Of a stretch of DNA of 64,000 nucleotides, positions 30,929 to 42,562 are shown in pieces. The notes beneath the pieces were generated by a model that was not told the DNA's origin, did not search any database, and worked only from the letters and a program-made list of their open reading frames with translations. Where the stretch lies: positions 128,701,122-128,765,121 of the forward strand of contig CM060172.1 of assembly GCA_030549775.1 (NCBI GenBank). Reading direction: 5' to 3'. How positions within the stretch are numbered: the first letter of the stretch is position 1; every line of letters starts with the position of its first letter. Position numbers and translations under genes: made by a program. Origin of the DNA: Tamarix chinensis. Taxonomy: Eukaryota; Streptophyta; Magnoliopsida; Caryophyllales; Tamaricaceae.

Positions 30929-32369
30929 CAAAGCTCAAGAAAGCGGTAGTGCAAATAATAGACCAAAACCATAGCAAAATATGTAAAAGATATTAAATGA
31001 AGTCCCAAAGTGAAGGTAAAGAGAGGTAAAATTATGGAAAAAAATTCACTTCATCATTGTGATGTATGGTTGTAACATAGTTTTATTAATATATGATCGT
31101 GAAATGAGTATAATAAGTTATATGGAGATAAATGGATGATTTGGAGACAAGATTGCCAATCTATGTAAAACTGCATGAAATAAGGGCTTACATTATCGAT
31201 AAGGGCATTTTGGTCAATATGTATTTAATATTGGAATCATGGTATTTTAATGTGTTTTATTATTTAAAATATGTATTAATGTCTTGTGCTCAAAAATATT
31301 GTGGTGACTGACATCACTCACTTGTGTTGGCTCTCAACTTTCATTTCCTCAGTATTTTCTTTCCAACTCTACTCCAAGCATGTCTCTAACCTATTAAACT
31401 CCCTATCTAGATCTTATAATTTTATGATATAAAAGTTACTAAGCAATCATCTATTCTAGGTACAATCTTAAAGTAGTAGAATCATGGTAGGATTTTATGA
31501 TAGTATGATCAAAAGAATCTTATGACCTTAGATAGGATCTTACAATTCCACATACTATATAATTTTTAATCTATTTATCTTAAAATTCTATTATTTCTTC
31601 TTATTCCCACCTCATTTATTCCATAACTCAAATTTCCAACTCATATTATTTTGTATATACTATATGTTGAGTACTAGTTAATGCAAATAAAACTTGAACA
31701 AGATTTTGATATGACAATGAAGCTGATTATTGGGGGAAAATGCTTCTTAAATAGTCCAAAATCTATATGCATGGTAAAAAAAATTTATTAAAATTTGTGA
31801 TAATATTGTTTATTGATATCTTTTTAGGTCATAATTAGCATTATCATTATTATTTTCTTTTGTAGTGTTGTTAGTTTTTTTTTTGTATGCATAACCTATA
31901 TGCCAAAATTTTTTATTTAGGCATATAAATCAACAATTTACTAAAACTTAATTAGTCACCAAAAGAGCTTAAGAATGACTTTTTAGCATATTTTTAACTT
32001 CAACGATAGAATTTTGTACCATGCGAATATATTCAGGTTAAATATTTATGGTATTTATAGGAGTTTAGGATCCTATAATCTAATCATGAGAGTGGACTCT
32101 AAAGACCCAAAGTAATTCTATGTATAATTTTGATTACATTAACCATGGCTTTAGGTTTTATTGATCAACATTTGGGGTGGTATCGACCTCCATCACCATC
32201 ATTCTATGCATGTGTTTAGCTTCACTTACCATTTTTAGCTCCTTTGACCTCACATTTTCACTAGACGCTTGCCAAAATGATCAAAAGTAGTAAATTGGAA
32301 GAAATAGATTTAATCATGCATAAAGTGCAATGAATTCTCAACATATCAAGCATAATACCCCAATAATTC
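30929..32369. other. Gene-free AT-rich sequence
   Basis: Partly a continuation of the plus-strand LTR unit interrupted at 29450 (about 30990-31300). No protein-like frame or RNA gene was recognised from 31300 to 32369. Confidence 0.45.
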
Positions 32370-34334
32370 TATAATACCCCAATTTTAGAAGCCTTAATTA
32401 TAAAATGATAATTATGTGAAATTAGTTATAATAGTTATTTTAGAATGTTTTGCATTAAATGTATTAATTACATGAATATTATTATGGCATATTATATATA
32501 TATATATATAATTTGGATTATTAGTTTTAATTGTAATTGGAACCCCACCCAATGTGTATATTTTACCATATATCCCACCTTCCTTGGCATATAATCTCTT
32601 TCACACCATCTTCCCATGCTCACCCATGCCTCTACTCATTTTTCCCTCGTGCATGATCAACCATATCGACCTTCCCCCATTCTCACGGCATCACTCATAT
32701 AAGTCTTCCTCTCCTATTTTCTCATGTTTTAATTTAGTGAAATTTACCCCTCATATTTCCCTTCTTCTTCTTCTACCCCACCGTCATCAACCATCACCAC
32801 AAGCACCTCGCCACCAACAACCACAAAGAGCCACAATTATCCCCTAAAACCCCCAAGAAAAACCACGCCATCGGCGCCTCTTGTCATCACCAACCATCAC
32901 CACCCCAAGTCTATCCTTCTTTCTTTCCCCATTGTGCTCTGCTCCCATCGCCCTTACACACCCCGATCGTTCCCCTCTCGCACAACACACTCACAACCCT
33001 CACATAACCCATGTTTTATCTTCTCATTGTTTCCTCACACGCATGTGTTCCCTAATTTTTTTGGTTCATTGGTGTGTTGTTGTACCCTTGTAAGGTCCTA
33101 GTCTATTCTATAGGTGACCTACAAGACCTATAGGTGGTATCAATAATTAAGGATTAGGTTTCCTAGGTAGGGTTATATATTAGTTGAGGTAGCTTGGTAT
33201 TCGGTCTGGCTTAGCTTGTTTGTTTATCTCAATGAGCTGAGCCTGAGCATCAATTTTAGACTTGTTTATTAAATGAGTCAGGACCAAGGCCAAAAATTAA
33301 GGTTTGATTCATTTTATGTCATTTTCTTGTGAGATTAGCTTGACTCAGTAAAATGTCAACTTGGCTCGTTCATTTAATAAAACAAGTAGAGCCCGAACCT
33401 AGAGGTGTTTGGCTCAGCTTAGCTCATTTATGACCCTATTCCTAGGTGAGGAGGGTATTGTGTTACCTTGTGTACCATTATGACTAGAGTATTATTATAC
33501 TACTAGGTTGGATGGTTGAGAGGGTACCATGATGCCTTATGTTATGGTATGATCGGTGTACTTTTGGTTTATAGTTGGAGTATTCATTGTATAAAAATGT
33601 AAATGGTTTGATATGGGTATTGTTTTGGTAGTTGTCGTTGTGCACTACCTAGTTTGTTATGTGGTTTGGTAGCTACTATCGTGCCCTACCTTTGGTATTT
33701 ATAATTGATTTGGGAATTATTGATTTGGTAGCTGCTCTAGTGCCCTACCTTAGTTTGTGAAATTGATTTGATTCTGCTGGTTGTGGCCATTTTATGATTG
33801 CATGATTTTCTCTATGTATTTGTACTATGTTACTGCCTATGTGCCTCATGTGGCATTGAATATTAGTATTGTGTAATTGTTCACTCAATACCATAGTATT
33901 AACGAGTTCCATTTTACGACCCTCTACCTATTCAATGGGTAGTGATGACCTTGCAAGAGTACTTTAAGGGTTCGACTTGGTGATTTCTAGTAGGGGTTGA
34001 AAGTTAGGACTATCCAGTGTTTGCCCTGGCATTTTTTGATTCGGATATTCATTAAAATTTTATGTTCCCTGCTATTTCTCCTTTTTTATATTATATCTCT
34101 TTAACCTGGATCATTTGTATTTTTCAAGATAAGGTTAATTTGTAATGAAATCACTATTTTTTTCTTATGTTGAAAACATTAGTTTAAGGAAAGAAACGTT
34201 TTAGTATTAACACTTAGTATAAGAATATTAGTGGATGCCAAAATTATATTGAGTGTGGCAGTAACACCCATTATTTTTGTAATTAACACTTCCCTAAAAT
34301 GAAAATTTTAAGTAGTAAATTTGTGGTTGTTGCA
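32370..34334 (+). mobile_element. Short giant-LTR relative, family 3 (1965 bp, TSD AATTC)
   Basis: Starts TATAATACCCCAATTTTAG (first G of TG changed) and ends GTGGTTGTTGCA; perfect TSD AATTC at 32365-32369 and 34335-34339. It has a C/T-rich leader (32570-32970), a CCTATAGGTGGTATCAA phrase near 33130, TGCCCTACC-type short repeats (33640-33760), and CTACCTATTCAATGGGTAG near 33925. It lacks the TTA tracts and the hairpin minisatellite of family 2, which explains its smaller size. No coding domains. Similar in net length to the minus-strand host at 35025-41689. Confidence 0.8.
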
Positions 34335-35024
34335 AATTCATTCCCAAAAATCACACTTATAATGCTTTAATCATTATATATAGCAAGTAGAGTCGACCTA
34401 AGGTTTAGACCAAGGCCTAGGGCCCAAAAATATTTACTATTTATATACACACATTGTATGGGAAAAATATGGTCTTATTGTCTATGTTGACTGCACAAAG
34501 TCAATAAGCTCCGCGTACTATAGGTGGCTCATAACTTTATAGGGATTACCTCTTATGTCCAACTAGCCCAGCCTAGAGAATGACATGTTAGGCAAATATC
34601 ACATCCTCAATGAATAGCTTAATTGATTCAAATATCATTTGTTGCCTATATCGCCCAAGGTCAACCTAAACCTCTCTAACTTCTCAACGGTGACTACCTC
34701 TAAAGGTAGCCTCATCTTCCATTTCATAGAGGCACATTGTGAGTCAAAACCTTTATAAGTAGAAGGGACTTGAAACTCCCAAGGAATCAATCAAGCAAGC
34801 AAGCATAGTTTAATCTCCACTTGTTACCTATGTTATCTTTGCTGAGTGTTTCTTTGCAAATTCTCTTGGTTTTCACCCATTATAGCTTCACATATTCTTT
34901 ATGGCACCCCTACAAATGCCTTCGATTAGGGACCTCTATCCTTTAATAATAAACATGATTTCCTTTATAGTTCTAATGGCTAAGTTAATTTGATACCTCT
35001 TTTGCTCTCATTTTGCATTATCTA
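34335..35024 (+). other. Gene-free sequence with an LTR-promoter-like stretch
   Basis: Contains GGCCTAGGGCCC (about 34412) like the fragment at 19293, and a stretch near 34753-34805 (TTTATAAGTAGAAGGG then AATCAATCAAGCAAGC) that resembles the TATA/R region of a plant LTR. No boundaries or TSD found. No gene. Confidence 0.35.
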
Positions 35025-38000
35025 TGTAACACCCCCAAAATCTACTACTGAAAAATTTCTTTTTATTAAAAGGAATAGTGGAAGTAAAATATCAAACTGT
35101 GAATTCTGGGAATATTACCACCACACTTAGTACTAGATCGGTTCACTCCTACCGTTCCAGTACCAAGTGCTAAGGCTAAAAGTGTAAAATACATTTTATG
35201 AGAACTCAAACCATAATTAAATCAGAGTAGTGTAGTAAACCATTTACAATAATAGAATGCACCGATGGTGGTTACAAGAATACAAGTTACATTAAAACCA
35301 GGAGTTAAAAGAGAGAGAGCTAAACCCTAAAGGATTCCGGATAATCCTTACACTATTTTCTGTTGCCCACTTGAATAACATCTGCAAATGGAACTGCAAG
35401 GGATACTGCCCATTGAATAGGTAGGGATACTGCCCATTGAGTTGCATGTAAAAAAAAAGGAGAAAGGCTCGAAGGTAGGTGAAAGAAAAGGAGGAAGTGG
35501 TGTTTTCGAGTTAGGATTTTGGGGCTAGGAAAGAAGGTATATGGGGGATGATTTAGGGCAAGGGAAGGGTGTAGGGGTGAAGAGGGGGTGTAGGTGGTGG
35601 TCAGGGATGGGTTGTTGGCGATGGCGGAAAGGCTGCAAAGGTGGCTGTTGAGGTGGAGATGTCTGAGAAGGAAGGAAAAGGCAGGGGAAAAATGAGGGGC
35701 TGCAAGGGTTGGTTTCAGCCAAATGAGGTGAGGTAGTGGTAGGGGAGGTTGTGAGGAGTGGGTTGGTAGCTCAGGTGGCAGTAGAGGCAGCAGGAAGGTG
35801 CCAGATAGAGGAGGTGTAGGGCGGCTGTCGAGAAGGGAGGAAAAAGAAGAGGGGAGGAAGAAGGGCTTAAGGGTGGCTCGAGGTGGGCGGCCTGGTGCTG
35901 TAGGGGGTGTAGAAGGTGGTGCAGGTGGTTGGTGAGGCGGAGGAAGCGGCGTTGCAAAATAGGGATGGAAATGGAAGGAGAAGAAAAGGAGAGAAAGAAG
36001 TCGGGGGAGGGAGAATGGCTCGAAGAAAACTAGGGCAGGAAGGGCTGGTGAGGATAAGAAAAAGGAGAGGGAGAGACAAGGGAGTAGGTGGCCGGTCGGG
36101 GCGGCAGTAGGGTGGTAGGGGTGTTCGTGTGGCAAGGAGAGGGAAGGGAAGAAGAGGAAGGAAAAGGGCACGTGGGCTGGGTTTATAGGGGCAGGTTTGG
36201 TCCAAAAATGGGAAGGACAGGACCGGGGAGAGAGAGGGAGAGAGGGAGAGTTACAAGTGGTGGCAGAAGGTGGTCGGGCATGGCAGTTGTTGAAATGCCC
36301 CGAAAAATTCTAATCTTAAATGAGGTTTTATCATAAAGATTAATTAAATAAATTATTTGATTAAAATAAAAGGAAATTAATTAGGGAAATCAAGAATAAA
36401 TTTATAAGTATGTTAATTAAGGGAAATTGGGTATTTTGGCTAATTAAGGATTTTATTTTAGAAATCAACTAAATAAATTATTTTATTTAAAATAATGAGG
36501 AGAAAATAGTTTCAAATTAATGTTAATTTTATAAATAAATTAATGGAAGAAAATTAGGGTGTTTTGCTAATTAAAATGGAATTTATGGAAAATCTTTTAA
36601 AAATCCTAATTTAGCCTAAAAAGGGATTTAAATATTATTTTATTTAAATATTATTATTTTTAAATATCCTAAATATTCAGATTAATTTAATTGGCCCTAA
36701 TCTAATTATTTTTCTCCTTTCCTTTTTCCCTTTTTCTTTTTCTTTCTTCCTTTTTCCTTTTCTTTTTCTTTCTTTTTCTTCTTTTTCTTTTTCCTCTTCT
36801 TCTCGCCGAACTGGGCCAGCTCGCGGCCCAGTTCCCCTTTTTCTTTTCTTCTTCTTCTTCGGCATGGCCCAGCCCGCGCCGTCGTCCTGCCTCCGCCCTC
36901 CACGCTGCGTTTCGCCCGTTTTATGCTCGAACCTCGTCGTTCCATTAAACGCACCCTCGACTCGCGCCCGAACCGCCCGGTTCTCCCCTTTTCTTTTCTT
37001 TCCCCGACCGACCGGACCGCCTCCCTTCCTTCTTCCTTCTTCCTCCCCTCTCCTCCATCCACGATGGTGTAGTCCCGGCATCGTCAATGGCATCTCCGGC
37101 TACGGTGATTAATACCGGCCGTTTCTTGCCTCATTGTCTTCCTCTTAATTCCAGGAATAAATTGGCATAATTATTCGACGTTATCTCTCGCCCGTTTCCT
37201 CTCCCCAGCCCCGTGAACCTTTGACCGAAACCAAGGAATCGTCGGCCATTTTCTGCCACCGGCCACCCAAATTCTTGCATTTAAAACTTCCATATCGACC
37301 TCTAGCTCCTCATTATCCATTCTAACATCTATATATAGCCTGATTGTAGGAGTTGTGGAAGATTTTTCTTCCCCAAAACTCTCGGCGAGGGCTTCCATCA
37401 TCGAGACTTTAGACACCTCTTCCGCCGCCTTCAGCCAACCTCAGCGCCACCGAAACATTCCATTCTCTTCCCTGAAATTTTCTCTAGCTAACTAAACCAT
37501 TTTCACCTCTCGATTCTTCTTTCACGGGCCTCCATAGCCGAGCCAAGTTGGCTGCTCATTCTCGCCGGAATTTTGACCCCGAAGCCTTAAACCGCCTTCC
37601 ACCGCCGTGCGCCGCTACCTTTGGCTACACCACCACCATCATTTTGTCCCTCTCCTCCTGGGCAACAATAAACACCTCTTATATCACCTCAATTCTCCCT
37701 ATCTTTTTCCCAACATCCATCTTTCTCTTTGTTCTTCTAATTTTCCGACCACCGCCGCCGCCGCCGTGAACCACCGCCGGTGCTACCTATCCCCACCAGC
37801 TTAAGGTTGAACCCTAGACCCTCTCAACCATTTTTCCATATTATTATAAGTCTTGATTTAATTGATTTCAATTATTTGCATATAAACACCATTATTATTA
37901 TTCTTAATATTTATATTCTTAATATGTTTTATTATTATTTGATGATAAATTTATGCTGAATTGTACTTGCAGGGTGGAGAGTGATAATAAAACAATTTTA

Positions 38001-38332
38001 TTGTTAGTTTCGAAGTTTAAGTTATTAATTGAATTATTATAGGATTATTATCATTCTTCTTATTATTATTATTATTATTATTATTATAATTATTAGAATC
38101 ATTATTATTAACGTTTTATTATTTATTCTGGAAAATCTTAGGCCCTAATTTTGTATTAACATTTGCACTTATTTATTGGAGCATTATTATTTCTACTGTT
38201 TTTATAACCATTAATAATAATAATATTATCATTATCTTTATTATTTCAATATTATTATATATGTTATTAATTTTATTATTAATATTAAATAAATGGTAAG
38301 TCATTAGTTATTTGAAAACTTATATGATATTG

Positions 38333-38367
<35 letters not shown>

Positions 38368-38370
38368 GTT
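38333..38370. repeat. (ATT)n microsatellite in family 2 LTR, copy 2
   Basis: About 12 ATT/TTA repeats; a second shorter run lies at 38059-38090. Equivalent in position to 21960-22022 of copy 1. Confidence 0.9.
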
Positions 38371-38914
38371 ATTATTAGTTATATTCTCATTGATATTAGT
38401 TTTATTATCCTTGATATTATTATATTAGTATCATTATTATCATTAGGGTAAAATCTTTAACCCTATATTATCAAGGGTTATAATATCTCTATTATTTTTA
38501 TGTCTTTAGCAAAGTTAAAATTTTGTTAAGGTTATTTTATTAGTATGTTATTAATTGGTCAAAGCCCTAAGGAGGCGTAGGAACGTGCTCCAAGACCGAT
38601 GTCGTTTCAGGTAAGGGGTGCTAAGGCCTTTTATGTGCTAATGTGCTTTGTGTGATTCATATGCTATGCATTCTATGTTTATGATTATTAATTATGCCAT
38701 ATATGATATGACGTGGAGTTGAAGTATGTTTTCGTATGGCATGTGTATTAATTGTGTATGACCTTGTAAGACATGCATGTGAGGATGTTGATATGATTTT
38801 ATGTGGGAGAAAGGATGAAAAAGGAGGATGGAGAAAGAAGTTGATTAAGGGATGTGAGTTGACCTAATTATTCCATTGATTCATGAGTAAAGGAATAAAA
38901 TGGAGAATTTTAGG

Positions 38915-39560
38915 GTTTCGTGTGTGAGAATCTGATTTATGATTTTTGAGGTTTTGTATGGAGAATATAATTTATGGTTTTATATGGGGAAGTTTAATTC
39001 ATGGTTTTGTATGGTTTTGTGGGAGACAATATAATTTATGATGTTATATGGGGAAATTGAATTTATGGTTTGTTAGGGAGAATCTAATTTAAGACGTTAT
39101 TTGGGGAGAATGTAATTTATGGCATTATATGGGGGAACCTAATTTATGATTTGATTGGGAGAATATAATTTATGATTTGTTTGGGAGAATCCAATTTATG
39201 GTTTTGCTTGGGAGATTCTAATTTATGATTTTATGGGGAAGAATCTAACTTATGGTCTTGTATGGGAGAATCTAATTTGTGGTTATGAAAGGGGAGAATC
39301 TAATCAATTGTATTATGTGGAAAAATCTTTGGGTTTTATATGATTTGAATCTTTGTGTTGGTATGGATTGAATTTAGGGTTTTGTGTGAATGAATCTTTG
39401 GGTTGTATATGGTTTGAACTTAGGGTCTGGTAAGGATGGATACTTAGTTTGGTATGGATGAATCATTGGGTTTTATATGGTTTGAATCTAGGGTTTGGTA
39501 TGAATGAATCTTTGGGTTATGTGGATTGAATTTAGGGTTTTGTATGATGAGATTTTGGGT
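38915..39560 (+). repeat. Two adjacent minisatellites in family 2 LTR
   Basis: 38915-39320: about thirteen imperfect copies of a 30-36 bp unit near GGGAGAATCTAATTTATGG plus TTTTGTAT. 39325-39560: about five copies of a roughly 40-bp unit near GAATCTTTGGGTTTTATATG plus GTTTGAATTTAGGG. The second looks derived from the first. Copy 1 of the family lacks a comparable long array at this position. Confidence 0.8.
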
Positions 39561-39954
39561 TTTGCATAATGGTTAATGGTTGTGGTATTAGGGTTTGCAT
39601 GGAAGTTAATAATTGCATGGGATGTGTAAAGTTTGTATGAGAGTGAAGTTTATGTATGGAACGCTGCTTTGGGATTTGAGGAAGGTAATGTAAGTGTTGT
39701 TTGGGTGTTTAAGCACTTGGGATGAAAAATAGCACGTGGAGCAAATTAAGGGTACGAAGGAGACTAAATTAGGGTTTTGGGATAAAACCCTAGAGTGAGA
39801 TGTGAAGTAGAATTGGAGGATAAGTGTAAAGGGAGCGATCCATGCATGGCTAGGGTTTGGTGGTAGCATATGTGTATGTGGTGATTAAAGATGATGATGA
39901 ATATGGAATTTATGATTTATGATTCGTGCATGTGCATGATGAAAGCCTTTGAAT

Positions 39955-40340
39955 AAGATACTTAATACATTAATCACGTAAAGTGGAAGATGTTGAGACG
40001 GGCCTAGACCAATCCACCGGCATAATAGTGGCAGGGAATATTTCCCTCGCGACCGATCCACCGACTAAAATAGTGGCAGGGCATGTACCCTCGCAACCGA
40101 TCCACCGGCTATAATAGTGGGGGATCCCGAGCTCAACAAAACAAAACGTTATATGTTGAAAGATATGGGAAGACACTAATCACTTAAAGTGGAACACCGT
40201 ACGAGAAGGGGCCAGACCGATCCACCAGCTATAATAGTCGCAGGGTATGTTACCCTCGCGACCGATCCACCGGCTAAAATAGTGGCAGGGAACGTTTCCC
40301 TCGCGACCGATCCACCGGAAAAAATAGTGGGGTTCCCGTA
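39955..40340 (+). repeat. Two-block hairpin minisatellite in family 2 LTR, copy 2
   Basis: Six units of about 42-45 bp, consensus CGATCCACCGGCTAAAATAG then TGGCAGGGAACGTTTCCCTCGC, arranged as two blocks of three. Each block is preceded by a CACTAATCACTTAAAGTGG-like lead and closed by AGTGGGG. The units contain short palindromes such as GGGAATATTTCCC and flanking GATCC/GGATC pairs. Confidence 0.85.
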
Positions 40341-41689
40341 ATCGTATGGACTTGAATAAAAGTATGGTGTGACATGATTCTTGATAAGAGATAAACTAAG
40401 TAATTGAGTTGGATTATATACATATGGGCCTTTATACTTTTACTTGGATGATCACATGAATTATGTTATCATGTTTATGATCTTTTATTCTTATGCATGG
40501 ATTATGTGCTTTTGTGTCGGCCTTAGTACTCGGTTACCTTACTCAGTACGTAGCGTACTGATCACCCTTTTTATGGGTGCTGCTCATTCCCACGAGTAGT
40601 ATGCCCTTCTGATTTGTGCAGGTGGGTGAGATATCCGGTGGGACTATGTGTTGAGTTGTGTTTGGCTCAAGTTCGAGAGTGTCGTGGCCGTATTTCAGCC
40701 TTTATGTAATTTTATTTCCTACTATTATTTCTTTGTATTGGAGTATTTATCCACTTTGATTTCGCACTCTGATTTCTATTTTATTACGTTTATAAACGTT
40801 TATGCGTACTCTGATTTTAAGGTATGATCTTTCGAGTTCTTTTATGAACTGTTGATTTGAATTTAATGTAAATCTTTTCTTTAGCCTTAGCACTTGGTAC
40901 TGGAATGGTCGGAGAGAACCGGTCTGGTACTAAGTGTGGGGTAACATTTCCAGAATTCACAAGTTTTAATTGATTCTATTTTTATTTGCTTCCGCTTTAA
41001 GAAAAAAAATTAGTGAATTTTGGGGTGTTACAGTTGTAGGGCGTCGAGGGGCAGGTCGGGCATAGACGATGAAGACAGGAAGAAGAAAAAGAGGGAAGGG
41101 GAAGGGGTAGGTCGGGCGTGGGAAAGAAAAGGAGGTTGGGCCGGCCTAGTCGGGGGAGAGGGAGAAAAGAAAAGAAGGAGGACGGGCTGACATTGCTGTG
41201 CAGGAGAAGGAGAGGAGTGAAGAATGGGCTGTAGCCCAGACGCGAGGAGGGAGGTAGGCCGAGTGCTGGCGGCTAGAGGGGAGAAAAAGGGAAAAAGAAA
41301 GAAAGGAGGAAAAAGGAGAAAAAGCAGAGAGAAAAGAAAAAGGGAAAAAGGAAAAGGAAAAATAGGGATAATTATAACAATTTAATTTATAACATAATAG
41401 AATGTAATATTTTAGGGTAATAAATTTATTTAATAATTTAATTTAATATAATTTAATATATGAGTTTAAAAAGGTTAATTTTGGAAAAATATTGGTTTGA
41501 AAATTTATTTTAATAAAATGAGTATGATAAAACAAGAAAATATTTATTTTAATTTATTAAATCTTCCTATCTAATTTTATATACTCAAAAATCCTTTAAA
41601 TAATTAAATTAAATAATTTTTAAAGTTAATTTATCCCAAATAAAAGCTATTTATTATAGTATAGGTTTTTAAAATTTTGGGGGATTATA

Positions 41690-41997
41690 ATTTACAGCCT
41701 ATGTTACTAATTTTGAGTGTCATAGTATTTCTAGGTTGACACCATATCGGTGTCGATATAACATTCAAAGAACTTTTTTTTTGCCTTTTTATATTACGAG
41801 GGTCTACACACATATATACAAGGGTGAATTAGTAAGATTATATGGTTTAAGTGGTGCAGAGTAATGATGATCCAATGCCAAATGTTTGAGTTTGTTGGTT
41901 GTCACAAATTTTGGTAGTCTCACTCAGCTTGTTAAGGCTTTGTTTTTTTCTTTTCGTTTCACTTATGTCATAGTGTATCATATATGGTAGCTATATT
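41690..41997. other. Gene-free gap between mobile elements
   Basis: AT-rich; no coding or element signature recognised. Confidence 0.4.
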
Positions 41998-42164
41998 TAG
42001 GTATGACAAATGGGTCGGGTCTTAAAATTTTGGACCTGGACCCAAATCCATATGATATAGTGAGTAAATAGGTCCTAAATGGATTTTAAATGTGTTTGAC
42101 TATTTTTGACAAAAAATTAAATAAGTTATATGAATACAAATATATTTATATTTTATATGACTTA

Positions 42165-42195
<31 letters not shown>

Positions 42196-42562
42196 TCTAT
42201 GAGTAAAAATATAAACATTTCAAAATACCTACTTTGACTTTTTAAATGGTATTTTAATACTTTTGGAATAAAAGAATATACATATTACTTATAAAGAAAA
42301 TACACAAAAATAAAATTAAAAACTTGAATAAGAAGTTAAAATAAGATCATGAAAATTATTACAAATATAAAATTAGTATGCATGTATATATGTGCACACA
42401 CATTTAGTTCTGGGACTAGTAGACCCAAATCCAGACCCAAACCCATTTAGGTATATATAGACTCTAAGTTGACCTAGACTAGATGGATCCAACAATTATG
42501 GATCCAGACTCATTAAAAATGAGGCAGGTCTTATTCGGGCTCTAGACCCATTATTATCTCTA
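41998..42562. mobile_element. hAT-like MITE (565 bp)
   Basis: Imperfect terminal inverted repeats: TAGGTATGACAAATGGGTC at the left and TAGAGATAATAATGGGTC (reverse complement) at the right, followed inward by GGGTC/GACCC phrases typical of the common non-autonomous hAT-type elements with GGGT-rich ends. Flanking 8-mers GCTATATT and ACTAAATG agree at five of eight positions, a degraded TSD at best. No open reading frame. Confidence 0.55.

Larger units (their letters stand above)
36291..41032 (+). mobile_element. Giant solo LTR, family 2, copy 2 (4742 bp, TSD GTTGT)
   Basis: Starts TGAAATGCCCCGAAAAATTC and ends GTGAATTTTGGGGTGTTACA; perfect TSD GTTGT at 36286-36290 and 41033-41037. Better preserved than the copy at 20471. 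Order: AT-rich 5' part, pyrimidine tract (36710-36860), GC-rich segment (36860-37130), TATATATAG at about 37330, CCACC-rich leader (37430-37800), TTA/ATT tracts (37890-38400), conserved block with CAGGTAAGG (38608-38616), two minisatellites (38915-39560), hairpin minisatellite (39955-40340), TTTGTGCAG (40613-40621), and a conserved terminal stretch with a CTTAGCAC...GTACTAAGTG inverted pair (40884-40940). No gag or pol and no splice to any host gene visible. Confidence 0.9.
35025..41689 (-). mobile_element. Family 3-like LTR, minus orientation, split by a nested family 2 copy
   Basis: Left edge TGTAACACCCCCAAAATC at 35025 (reversed 3' end); right edge about 41689 (GGGGGATTATA, with CA changed to TA). 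Flanks ATCTA (35020-35024) and ATTTA (41690-41694) are a likely TSD with one C-to-T change. Its own sequence is about 1.9 kb, namely 35025-36290 plus 41038-41689, with the purine-rich reversed leader on both sides of the insertion at 36291. The 272-residue minus-strand frame at 35353-36171 is a Pro/Ser/Leu-rich reading of this leader and not a recognised protein. Confidence 0.7.

Noticed and set aside
35353..36171. 272-residue minus-strand reading frame
   Set aside because: Pro/Ser/Leu low-complexity translation of a C/T-rich LTR leader; matching stretches in other copies do not keep the frame, and no domain is recognisable.
36677..37093. Lys/Glu/Arg/Gly-rich minus-strand frames (36677-37093, 36706-37062)
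   Set aside because: Antisense reading of a pyrimidine tract within the LTR at 36291; simple-sequence artefact.
35025..41032. A 6-kb DNA transposon with ~150-bp terminal inverted repeats (TGTAACACCCC at both ends)
   Set aside because: No direct repeat flanks this pair. Instead 36291-41032 has a perfect GTTGT TSD on its own, so the inverted ends come from one LTR nested in an opposite-strand relative. The same applies to 19432 against 24868.
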